Below, piece by piece: positions 38,311-48,972 of a stretch of 64,000 nt of DNA. This DNA comes from Asterella californica. Taxonomy: Eukaryota > Streptophyta > Marchantiopsida > Marchantiales > Aytoniaceae. The stretch spans positions 37,757,501 to 37,821,500 of the forward strand of contig JAYKYS010000001.1 of the NCBI GenBank assembly GCA_036924285.1, given 5' to 3'. The notes under the pieces were generated by a model. That model saw only the letters and a program-made list of their open reading frames with translations. It was not told the origin of the DNA and did no database searches. A program made the position numbers and the translations under genes. Position 1 is the stretch's first letter. Each line of letters opens with the position of its first letter.

Positions 38311-39330
38311 TATACATCGAGTGCAAACCCACCGTCCAACAAGAATGACAGTGAGAGGTGGAGTCAAACACGACATGTGTCAACCTCTCGAACAACCATC
38401 ACACATCATCATACGGGTTACTCTACCAGCAGATCCACACAACATACACCTCAAGCCCGTGCGTACAACTGCTAACAGTACCACCTATGTTAAGAAGATG
38501 ACATGATGCGCAATTACGCACATGGTCCTTCCAAACAACACCATCACGGTCTCTAACATGAGTACTCCATAAGGTAACACCTCACGCACTCGTAAAATAG
38601 TGCATCTTGTGATCACATCAACGTCGTCGGTGCAGTCTACTGTACATAAATATAATCGTCAAGATGAAACCTGCGAATCGATGATCGATAACCTCTTCTC
38701 GAGTAGTCACATATCGCAACGTGTCTTTATGCTGAGCAATCGCTAGGTTCTCAAAAGCCATAGGCATAACTCTCCGAAATATCTCCGCTCGTTGAGAACA
38801 TGCTCTCACCCAGATATCCGGATCATCAAGGATCAGCACCTCAGCAGAATCACGACGAATGACCGAAGATAGATCTGGATCCCGATCATACAATAGAAAA
38901 TACGGTGAGAAGGAAGCCAAAGACGCTTGTCAGCTAAAATGGTAGCACATAGCCAACCATGGTAACTACACATCTAAGTCTCTCAAGTGGTCCTTCTGCA
39001 AGCCATACTTGTGCAATCCTCTCTTCACCGTCTGAACTACCTTCTCCGTCAAACCATCCGTCTCAAGATGATCTCGAGATGTTGTCCGATGATCAATCAG
39101 CACCTATTCACACAAGGCATGAAACTCATCAAGAAACTCTGTATCTTGGTCAGTGAGCACTTCAGCTGGTGCTCCAAAACGACTCAACACTCGATCTAAG
39201 AACGCATACGTCGTCCTTTCACTCGCTTTGTCCGGTAATGCCACCAACTCAATCTACTTGGAGAAGTGCTCCACCATCACCAACACATACCGATGGTGAC
39301 GTACGATCAATGATAAAGGTCCCGCAAAAT
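38311..39330 (-). pseudogene. Decayed Ty3/gypsy integrase followed by a PHD finger
   Basis: Reading the minus strand from 39,330 down, the order is H-R-Y-V-L-V-M-V-E-H-F-S-K, E-V-L-T-D-Q-D-T-E-F (second catalytic Asp block), the E-T-D-G-L-T-E-K block, then S-F-S-P-Y-F-L-L-Y and M-P-M-A-F-E-N-L-A-I-A-Q-H-K-D-T-L-R-Y, a typical integrase C-terminal region. After a frame change, 38,448-38,314 reads C-x2-C-x9-C-D-x-C-x4-H-x2-C-L-T-P-P-L...W-V-C-x2-C, a complete PHD-finger cysteine/histidine pattern. In-frame stops replace residues expected to be Trp (TGG to TAG or TGA), Gln (CAG to TAG) and Arg (CGA to TGA), all C-to-T type changes. The first catalytic Asp appears to be His. It is a different gypsy lineage from the elements at 45-64 kb. 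Confidence 0.75.
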
Positions 39331-39905
39331 GTAGTGACGAAGGATTTCTCTTTTTGCCCATTTAGTATACAAGATATCGTTCCCACAGAGGATTTGCACA
39401 AGTAACGCTGCTCTAAGTTCTAAGATCTGTTCAAACACACAAACACACGAGTTTTGCCTAGAAATCCCGTCTTCTCACAAAACCACACAAAACAACACGT
39501 CTTCTAGACACGCCAAATGGTGCTCTGGACCCAAACAAACAACTACCAACTAAAATATCACACAATTATCCACAGAGAAGCTCGGGAAGACGATCTTCCT
39601 ACTTCCAGATTGCTTCTTCCGGTCTTCTCGATACCATCTTCCCGAAGCGATCTCGTCTTCTGGGGGTTCAACTCGTCTTCTCACACCTCCAGAAGGCTGT
39701 CCTGCTTCGCAGAAGTCGACTAGCAACGGTCGTTACACCTTATTCTCACACTCACATTCCAACGGGTTAGATCAATCACAGGGTGTATGTCCCATGTAGC
39801 CTTCCCAGGCTTCTGCCTACGGAAGTTGTCTTCCTGCAGCACTACAACGACATTCCCCTTCACGGAAGCTTAGTAGAAGTATCGGAAACTCACTAGAAGA
39901 AGGTA

Positions 39906-39962
39906 AGAAGATGGGGAAGATGGGAGAAGATGGGGAAGATGAGAGAAGATGGGGAAGATGAG
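39906..39962. repeat. 19-bp minisatellite, three units
   Basis: The unit AGAAGATGGGGAAGATGRG is repeated three times head to tail with one substitution. It lies inside the GAAGAC-rich segment and shares its purine bias. Confidence 0.9.
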
Positions 39963-40964
39963 AAAAGCCAAACAAGAGAAAACAAGATGAAAAGAGTAAA
40001 TTAAGATTCCGACAGGCTTCTAGTCCGGATCCTGACTAACAAGCCATCCCTGCTTGTAATAGTTTGGGGAGGAAGACAACAAACGTGAGTACTGTTGCAC
40101 CGTCTTCTACTCGAGGATGTCGTCTTCTGTTGCGGGAAGAAGGCTTCTTTCTTCTTCACTTCGCTGCTCTGACTGCTCTGTCTTCTGGGATCCCTTACCC
40201 AGAAGACCGTTCGTACGTAGATCCCAAGTGCTCTACTGAACGAGTCAAGCTACACTTCCACAACTGCAGTCACCGCCACTCAAGAAGAACACTTCTCATG
40301 CACAATTGGGAGCGAATTCAATGAACCCACCATCCAGAAGACATGAACAAAGCTTCTGCACTCAAATCCCCAATCTATTCCCCGAGAAGAAGTCACAATG
40401 GCATTGGGAAGCTCACTCCCTCTACTTCCTGCGTCTACTCCTCGACACACCAGCCTAGCTAACAAGACTGCACGAGGATGCCGTTCCCTGTTCCTAGACT
40501 GTCCACTACTTCTATCTACATCGTCGCCCCACTGCTGGTGCGAGTATGCAGACCCCTCCGGTATATTCCAAGACTATTCGTATGTTTCCAATGACGGGTG
40601 TAGTGCGCTAAGACTGTCTCTGCTCTAATGTGTCTCGTCTGCCTGTCGGTGTGTATGTTCAGTTACTACAGAATTCTACAGAACTGGCAGAACTGGCAGA
40701 ACCCTATCTCCTACTCTGCTATCCTACTTATGCTGCCGCCGTGAGAACCAAGGGAGGCGACCACCAGGTAGAGAGAGGCGCTGACAAGAGGTTGTCACCT
40801 CACATGCAAGCGGTTCCCCTGCCCGAATTGGTCATCCACCTTGTCCTTCCTACGCTACCTATGCTGCCACATGGTGTCCTAACTAATATTACATGGGAAA
40901 ACTGCCATCCTTAAGATAGCATGTTCGATTCTACTATATTTGGAATTGGAAATGGAGTTACTAA

Positions 40965-43358
40965 CTACTCAGGTTGCACGGAGGCAATCTCTACCTGATC
41001 TGCTCCTATCGGAGCTCCTAATGCGGCTTCTGATAAGCTAGAAAGCCATGCAGTTACCTCGGGTGTCACTGAGGTGGCTTCCTCCTCATCGTCTCTTGCT
41101 GGCTCTGCTGTCGCTGCTGCTGCGTCTTCCTCGGCTTCGGCTTCTGCTTCGGAAGACAGAAGCGTCTTCTGGGAAGCGGAGTCGACCGGTGCTTCTTCCG
41201 TCTTCTGAGGCACGGGTGCGGGACTAAGGACCATGGGGACCTCATGAGGATCCGGAGAAGTCGCTTCCTCCACGCGGAATACCTGGGAAGACGGCTCGTC
41301 TTCCTGTCTTCCAGAAGACATCTTGTCTTCCGGGGCGTCTTCTGGAGTCTTCTCGTCTTCCAACGCTGTCACCGCGAGATCGAACTCCTCTTTCTCCATT
41401 CCGGATCCAGTCGATGGTGCTGGAGCGTGGGAAGATGCGGTTGCAGGTGTCGGAAGCGAGGGAAGACCATAAAGTGTCTTCACTCCTTCTATCTGTCTAT
41501 CCAAGTACCTGAACATAATCTCCCGGCATTCCACCAACATCGCTCTGGACTCGCTGTCCCATCCTCTAGCTAAGGTAAGTAACTTCCTACCCGCGGTGTA
41601 GTTGAACTTCTTTCGAAGCGCTTCCACCGATTGTGCCAACATCTTCTGTGCACGGGCCTCTGCTGCTTCCCTCTGCGTATTCTCAGCTGCAGCTCGCGCT
41701 TCCGCGGCTTCTCGCTGCGTCTTCCATATGGTCTGCTCTTCTGCGAGGGCGGTGATCTTCTCCCGCACTCGGGTGACTTCCTGATTGCGCTGCTGTACCC
41801 GCGCCTGCAACTCCTGGTTGCTCTTCCGAAGCTGTACCAGCTCCTTGGTAGAAGCGGTTGCTTCCGTCTTGTACCTGGCTGCAAGCTTCTCCGTAGTGCG
41901 GAGGCTAGCTTCCAGCGACTCCGTCTTCTTCTAGTCCTCCCCCTGTCGCAGCAAGGTGCGCAGGCCGAATCCAGGTTGTAAGGGCTTCTCCTGTGCCCTC
42001 GCTCTCTTCTCCAACAACTCCATAGCTGGCTGGATCTCCTACTGGAAGTAGGCACTGAACTCCTCCAGTCGTCTTCCTGCGGAAGACAAGTTCATCTCCA
42101 CCACTCGCTCCGTGGTGTCGACTTCGTCTTCCAGAGGCAAGGAAGCCTCTTCCACCACTACGGCCTTCATCTTCTACGCACGAGAAGAAGCTACTCTTCT
42201 CATCTTCCGAGGTGGAAGACTCCTCATGGCAGGAGCGGCTCTCTTCTTTGCGCTTCCTCGCATCGCAGCAGGAGCGCCCATCCATTCTTCGTCTTCTGGA
42301 GTCTTCGGAAGACTCCTAGGCGTTGCAGAAGCAGTCTTCTGCTCCGATCGGGTACTCAGCAGGTCTTCTTCCGAGTCGGACTCCGATCTTGAGTGAATGA
42401 GGGAGATGGGTGTCCTCGGTACACTTCTGGGATCCATCTTCCTCAGTGGCGTGGCGTCTTCCGACCCACTAGACTCATCTTCCTTCACCAGAAGCGTCTT
42501 CTGGTGAGAGCCGGGCCTCAGCTGTGGCATCAGAGTGGGAGGGGGCGTTGCTGCTGCCTCTCGATCATCGTCTTCCGAGGTCTCATCCTTCACCTCCTAT
42601 CGCTCCGTTGGTCCATACACTGCCAGCTGATCTTCCCTAAGATCCCCCATGGCTACATACAAGTAGCAGAGGAAGGGCGTCAGATGTCCTCCCGTCGGGG
42701 TACCCAAGTATGCTAGCTCCGTCTGTACGTAGTTGTGGATGTACGCGCCCCAGTAGATGGGCACTCTGTCATCCTACATTGATTCCAGGAACTCCACGTC
42801 CTGATCTCCTAAGTATCTTGTCTTCTGCGCTTTCCCCTTGGGAAAGAGATGCAGAAATAACTTCGCAAGGAGGCGCTTCTTCGGCTCCCGGTAAGATTCT
42901 ATCTTCCAACCGTTCCTTCCCTGCCTGTCTTCCACGAAAAGGCAGGTGGTGCTCCCAGGCACATGCCACGAACTCACAATCCTAGGCAAGATCTTCTTCT
43001 CGTACCAATATCCTCGGTTCTCGGACTCAGGCATGTGAAACGCCTTACGCCACCAGTCTTCAGTCCAGGAAGACGGTCTTCCCCGAGCTACTCCTGCCTT
43101 CGTAGGTACACGGTTACGCGGTGGTAACGCTGCCCACACCTCCTCCAGAAGCCCTTGATCTGCGAGGTTCCAATCCCACAGGAAGAAGTCGAGACCCAAC
43201 TCCTTGAGGAAAGGAGTGGCCTCGGCCAATTTTGCTGCTGGTAACACCAAGCCCCGCGGATGCATCGACATACCTGGAAGATCTGTTGCACTAAACCACA
43301 AGCACCTACTATGAGCTGAAGGCTCAGTCCTTCCCGAATGCCCACAGTCTAGCTTCTA
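40965..43358 (-). pseudogene. Long mobile-element ORF interrupted only by TAG codons
   Basis: A single minus-strand frame of about 797 codons is broken five times: at 42774-42776, 42597-42599, 42174-42176, 42039-42041 and 41931-41933. Every break is TAG. The frame is also bounded by TAG at both ends (43,356-43,358 and 40,965-40,967). The N-terminal part (43,301-42,600) is globular and tryptophan-rich, including S-W-T-E-D-W-W-R-K-A-F and V-P-I-Y-W-G-A-Y-I-H. Next comes an acidic/serine linker with a basic P-P-R-K-M-R-R nuclear-signal-like patch, then a long coiled coil with two copies of T-Q-R-E-A-A-E-A-R-A, and an acidic C-terminus. Globular head plus coiled coil resembles gag-like or accessory ORFs of plant gypsy elements, but no named domain was recognised. 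CAG (Gln) fits every interrupted position. Confidence 0.5.
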
Positions 43359-44250
43359 CTTCTCAGAAGACGAAACTAGTCTTCCATAAGACAGCTACTC
43401 CGTCTTCCGAGATTCTAACAGTACTTCCTAGATAGCTCTCGTCTTCCGAGCTATATCTAAACAATCCTATCTAAGCAAGGCCTTGCATGGATTACCAAGA
43501 AGACAACCCACCTTGCATTACATCCTACTTCCTATCAGAAGATACAAGATATGCGAGAAGTAGAGTATAAGAAAGGTTCAGAAGATGATTGCGGGCTTCT
43601 GCGGTGACAGTGACCTCTGGGAAGACACTCGGGACAGCTTCCGATTAAATGTCTTTCTCGGAAGACTTCCTGAAGTCAGACTTCCCTTCACTGGTCTCAC
43701 CTGTCTTCGTCTTCCTACGCGCAATCTATCCTCACAACAGACTCAAGACAACTGCACTCTGTTCTTCTGACTTCTCACCTCTCATACGCACTCAGAAGAA
43801 GCTTGCTGCATGATGAGAAGACATGACCCTCGACCATTCCCTCCAGATTCTGCCAGCAAGACTTCTCACAACTCTCTTCTAAGTTCGGGAAGAAGAAGGA
43901 ACGGCTGCTATGGATCGGACAGAAGAGACCCGAATGGACCCTCGCGTCTTCTCGCTCATTTTGCCAGCCTTCCAGTCTTCTAGTCTCTCTAGGAAGATCG
44001 GGAGTTGAGAAGCTTGGAAGACCGGGAGGCACAGGCCTAGTTCCCGACTTCCAACTTCTCGAAATAACAAAACAACTCACCACACCACTCAGGATTCGTA
44101 CCAAGTCTCTCTTAACACAAAAGCAACACAAATCCACTCTTGATACGAATGGTGTTCAGTCGACTTCCGAAGACGGTCTTCTGAAGACAGTCAAGTTTAA
44201 GAAGCGTCTTCCGAAGATGTTCTCATCTTCCGAATCGTCTTCTGTTCCAA

Positions 44251-45023
44251 GTTTCGGGGGTAGAGAGGTAGTAGGGTAGGGAAATTGATAGTTGAGGTCT
44301 CCAATTTGAGAACTAGGGGTAGGGAAGCTCGAATTGAGCTCGAGAAGAAGCAAGGAGATGTCTTGACAGAAATTGGACAGCGCTTCCGCGCCCAATGTCT
44401 CAAATAGAAAGAATGGGGGGTGGGGGTAATCGATCAGGCTGCCTGCACACAACCAAGGAAGCGCGGGGAATACCAGGAAAAGGCGAGAAGAAGTGGGAAG
44501 GGGAAAGAACAAGGGAAAGAACCTCTACAGTCTTCTTCTGCTCTCCGAGTTGCCTTCGATCTCCGCGCGCTCCTTGGTTCTGATCCCAGCTCCAATGCGA
44601 CTCCTCAAGACTGCGCCTGCTGTCAATGTCCGACCACGCCTCGATTCCACCTTCGATTCTACTCGCTGCTCTCCAATGTTAGCTTCTCGAGAGCTCACAG
44701 AAAACGCCTTCGCTCTCTGCCGTTTGTGCTCCAGCAATTCGATCTCAACCTTCGCCTAGCTGCCAACTTGTTCTCTCCTACCTCGATGTCTCACTCGATT
44801 CCTCTCTCAAGGCTAACTCGCGAAGCTCACTCTCTCAATCGATCTTCTCAAGCGCGCTGTGCTGCGGGAAGTTGGAATGCGCCTAATGTGCTTCCTCATG
44901 CATCTTCCCCGCAGATTAGGGGTTCTCGACCTTGGGTGTCTTCCTGACCTACCTACCTATTCGGTGCACCCCAGTAGGTACACCTACTGTCTTACCCGAA
45001 AACTCGTGGTTGGTCTTTCGCGG
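44251..45023. other. Flank between the GAAGAC-rich segment and the outer LTR
   Basis: A 175-codon plus-strand frame (44,420-44,947) overlaps other frames on both strands, is rich in Ser, Arg and Leu, and shows no domain, so it is not called. The segment might be the leader or LTR of the GAAGAC-rich element. The 5 bp immediately before the outer LTR are CGCGG, the candidate half of a target duplication whose partner lies beyond the window. Confidence 0.4.
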
Positions 45024-46340
45024 TGTCGGATTGAGAGTCTTCCTGGGAAGGGCGAACCTTCTGGCTGTGATATGAGCTTGAAGGCTGTGTTCAATCTACT
45101 CGGGGAAGCGTTGGGCTCTTGGCTGTGGCTGGTCTACTCACAGGATAGGCTTCAGGTCTCAAGGTGATACTGAAAACACTCATATAAGTCTCTAGGCTCT
45201 TCTGATATGTTCAGGAAGCAAAGTTCAGGCTTAACTAGCAATGATAAGATCAGATGGCGAACTTTGACACTCAGGATTGAGAAATATGTGAAGGTTCAGG
45301 CTTCAGAACTCCTCCTACATGTAAATGAGGTTCTACTGGATACACATACGAAATTTCAGCTTCAGATCAATTCAGAGCACTAAGATATGAGCAGAAACTT
45401 TCTGAGTAGAGAAATTACGGCAGTTTCTGGTACCCAGACAGCTATTTTGACCTATAACAGCAAATTGGCTCGATCAAATTCAAAGTTTCTTACAGGACTT
45501 GCAGTACACAGCTTGCTGAACACTCCTGTGAAGTTGGGCCTCCTGATTCCACACAGAACTCCAGATCTCGCTCTCTGAAGTTGCCGCTCCAGATTGAGAG
45601 CTTTTCGGACCCCCTCTACTTCAGCGGTCGCCCTGAATTACTCACTGACTCAATCGACATAAAAATTTGGAGACAATCGTAGCCCTGCTGACAGTGATCA
45701 CAGCCACGAAGTTTTGAAACGCTTTCCTCGATTCTGCTGCAAATGACACTCAAAACCCCAAATTGAACAGAAGTGCTTCAATTCTGACACAAATCGAACT
45801 TCAAACAGCCATAACTCCTTGTTTATTGCCTCAAATCGATCAAACTTTTCGCTGACAGTGCTTGGCTCGACGAGCTCTATCTCCCCATGCTCTCAGATTT
45901 CGAAGTGCCCTCACAAATTGCTCGAACTCCACTCTAGAGCTCTGTTTCTAAATTTAGAGTTTAACTAAAGACAAAAACAGACCAATGGGAGTTCATAGCT
46001 CCACTTGGTTGTCCTTTAGAACCCTAAACCACGTGGCAACTTAGTTTTACTCATAGGCTACCACGTCAAGCTCCCTAGAGTGTCAGCGTAAAACTTAAAC
46101 TACCTAAAACGACGTGCAGCCCCGAAAAATAACTTAAATCAGCTAGAAAGCGTGCATGGGCGACACGCAAATACAACCCATGAGCTTAAACCCTATCAAC
46201 ATGGTAATCAACCTACCAAGACTCAAAATGTATGACATCCTCAAGTGTCGACATCTATGAGGTCCTAACTCTACTCAGAGACACTAACGCTTGACAAAGA
46301 GGTGAATTATTTACAATGTAAAATAATTCACATCACGACA
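45024..46340 (-). repeat. 3' LTR of the outer gypsy element (1,317 bp)
   Basis: It matches the sequence from 63,460 to the window end, with one substitution noticed. In element orientation it begins TGTCGTGATG directly after the polypurine tract and ends AATCCGACA. Small open frames inside it are not called. Confidence 0.92.
46302..46331. promoter_or_regulatory. Near-perfect palindrome at the start of the outer LTR (U3)
   Basis: GTGAATTATTTACA and TGTAAAATAATTCAC are complementary apart from one extra A and almost abut. The palindrome begins nine bases inside the U3 end of the LTR. It could be a protein-binding or integrase-recognition site; this is inference. Confidence 0.8.
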
Positions 46341-46357
46341 TCCACCCCCTCCAAACC
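46341..46357 (-). promoter_or_regulatory. Polypurine tract of the outer element
   Basis: In element orientation GGTTTGGAGGGGGTGGA lies immediately before the LTR start TGTCGTG. Polypurine tracts prime plus-strand DNA synthesis. The inner element has the closely related GGTTTAGAAGGGGTGGA at the same position. Confidence 0.85.
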
Positions 46358-46386
46358 TGCACATCCTCCGGTATGTGCCAATCTCC

Positions 46387-48972
46387 TCAGTCTTCTGTTT
46401 GATCTTCATCATCATCGCTCTCCTCCGCCTCAGTCTCATCAGACACTGGGACGTCTCCGTCTCTTGTTGTCCTCAGCTCCGACTCCAGAAAGTTGAATAA
46501 CTCAACTGACCCTCCGCGTCTCTTGAACAGTTTCACACGTTTGCCAGCCACAGGTAGCTTCAAAGGAGTACCATCCAACTCACGCAAACTATAAGTGGCA
46601 TTCTCATACACATCTAGCACAACATAAGGCCCGAACCATCTTCGAGAGAACTTACGGAGTGTAGAATGCTGATTCTCCAACGTGCTATCATATACCAGAA
46701 CCCAATCACCAACATGTATTGGCTTCGGTCGTAGTCGGTGAGTCTTGTCAAAACGTTCCTTGTTTCTGACTCGAGCCACCTTCAACCTCTCCTGCGCATC
46801 AGCAAGATCCTCCTCTCTTCGCTCCAACTGCCTAATACGTAAAGCAAGGAGTGAAGTACGATCTATACCATCTTCCCATGGTAGCGTAGCCCATGTAGGA
46901 AAGTTCTCCTCAGCAGGCATGATCGGTTTCTGCCCCAGCATAAGTTCAACTGGCATATAGCCAGTCGTAGTACAGTGTGTAGTTCTATCAGCCCACAAAG
47001 CAAACGGAAGTAGTCTCGACCATTCTCTAGACCTACCATCACATGCTTTCACTAAAGCATGAACAATAGAAGGATGTCCTCGTTCACTCTTACCGATGCC
47101 CTCTGGATTCATAGCAGTGGTAAGCCGAAGCTTTACTCCATAACGAGCAAAAAACTCCTTCACTTCAGCGCCTCTCAACTCGCCTCTATCTGCACGTAAT
47201 CTCCCAACCGATCCATAGCGACAGATGATATCTTCAAGCACGAACCGGCAGATATTCTCTGTAGTCTTCGTCCGTAGTGCTCGTCCCTCCACATAGTTGG
47301 AGAGATCCTCTCGAGCCAACACCAAGTAACGCATCCCCCATAACCCCGGTGGCATCATCACAAGATCAAGAACCCACTGAAAATGAATACTAGGTGGATA
47401 AGTAGGTACAAGCCCATCTCTGTAACGGACCTTAGAGTAGAACTGGCAGTGCAGACACGACCCAACAAAGTCCACCACGTCTTGATACAAACCCTTCCAC
47501 CAGTAACGCTCCTTCAGCTTCGTGTATGTAGCCCAGACTCCACGATGTCCAGCCCACAAGGTATCATGAAACTCCTTCAGCAGATTAAGCTTTGTCGGTT
47601 GATCATCCACTACTCTAGTAAGCATCCCATCTCTTCTCTTCAGACGTTTCCACAGATAACCCTCACGTAGAAGATAACTATACGCCTTCCGTCTGATCTC
47701 CTTGAACTCTGCATCACTCCATCCTTCTCTTCTGGATAACGAACTCAGATAAAATCCAATATTGCGGAACTTTTCTGAGTAGAACCCCTCATTGAACGGC
47801 AGTGGTTCCAAGTCTGAAGTCTGCTGACCAACTTGGCACCAAATGTCTCTCTTCTCTTCATTTTCCACCTCTGCAAACATCTCATCCTCATCTGTATAAC
47901 GAGCCCTAGACAACATATCTGCAACTGGATTGTCTTTCCCTGCTATATGCTTTAGCTCAGGGTTTAGACTCCGGACATAAGCAATCCATCGTAGCATTGC
48001 TATGTCTGGTGTATTGCAGTTTGCTATCATACCCAACAAAGGCAAACAATCTGTTTCTAGTATCACATGAGCTCCTATCAAGAACTCTCGATCTACCTTC
48101 ATAGCAGTAACAGCTCCCCACAACTCACGCTTCACTTGAGGATAGTTACGCTGTCTATCTGTTAAGATCCGAGCTCCAAACCTTGAAACAAACCGCACAC
48201 CTTCTGCATCTTCTTGGCCAACGGCCCATCCAATCGCCTTTGGACTCGTATCAACAGTCAGTATCACAGGTCTCCCGCTCTCGTAGCTAAGCCTCCTTAG
48301 TATAGGTGGAGACTTCAGAATCTCCTTCAGCTGCTCCATCGTCTCATGATGTTCTTGCCGCCAAGTAAACCTCCTTCCCTTTCTCAGAAGTGCATATAGA
48401 GGCTCGGCAATATGTGCATAATGAGGAATACTCACACGAAAGAACACACAAGCTCCTAAGAACCGTCGAACCTCAGTGATGTTGGTGCAGTCAGCTATCC
48501 TTGCTATAGCATCTACCTTCTCTGGGTTCGGACGCCTCCCAAAAGTACCACACAGATGACCTACTACCACAATCTCTGACATCCCAAAGCGAGATTTGGT
48601 ACCTGATAGAGTGAGGTGTACCTCCTCCAAACGCATCAGAATCTTCTCCACATCTCGAATGTGGTCTGCAACGAACTTTCTGCAACCATCAGAAGTCACT
48701 GCTTCGTCCTTGTCCTCCACCGGACAGCCTTTCATGGGAATATCATCCAGAAATGGGATAGTGACCTCAGGCACAAACTCTCGTAACACCTTATGCATCG
48801 CATTTTGCATATGAGCTACTGAGTTTGTCGCACCCTGAGGAAGGGTACACATCCGCATCAATCCCAAAGGTGTACGCATGGTAGTCAAGTCTCTACTCTC
48901 CAAAGCAAGCTGAAACTGATCATAACCTGAAAACAGATCTCCAATAGAATAGATTGACCTTCCAGCAAACGC
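46387..48972 (-). pseudogene. Outer element pol, 3' part: RT (rest), RNase H, integrase
   Basis: It starts inside the reverse transcriptase at the insertion junction and runs open to TGA. It contains the RT catalytic P-F-L-D-D block, RNase H (V-D-T-S-P, E-T-D-C-L-P-L-L-G, D-M-L-S-R-A) and an integrase zinc domain (H...H...C-L-H-C). The D-D-E core is intact: Asp at 47,365-47,367, Asp at 47,188-47,190 and Glu of K-S-E-R-G-H at 47,083-47,085. It ends with a W-F-G-P-Y-V-V-L (GPY/F) module and an acidic tail; no chromodomain is seen. The apparent ORF extends to 49,044, but its first 24 residues are translated from the inserted LTR. It is classed as a pseudogene only because it is physically separated from its 5' part. 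Confidence 0.9.

Larger units (their letters stand above)
39400..44250. mobile_element. Unclassified element saturated with GAAGAC/GTCTTC
   Basis: Counting by eye, the hexamer GAAGAC or its complement occurs about 60 times in this 4.85-kb segment, against two to three expected at even base composition. Flanking DNA has few. Density peaks at 41,286-41,369 with eight copies in about 85 bp. The motif occurs in both orientations, often as palindromic pairs such as GTCTTCTGAAGAC near 44,175, and both inside and outside the long minus-strand frame. The left edge coincides with the end of the gypsy integrase remnant. The right edge is less clear. I found no LTR pair or terminal inverted repeat, so the class and exact ends are unknown. 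Confidence 0.45.

Noticed and set aside
40965..43358. Alternative genetic code with TAG as glutamine
   Set aside because: The outer gag ends at TAG exactly where the pol frame takes over, and the RING gene and other ORFs use normal stops. Mutation in a methylated element is simpler.
44420..44947. 175-codon plus-strand ORF
   Set aside because: It overlaps several other open frames and has biased Ser/Arg/Leu composition without motifs, in a likely non-coding element flank.
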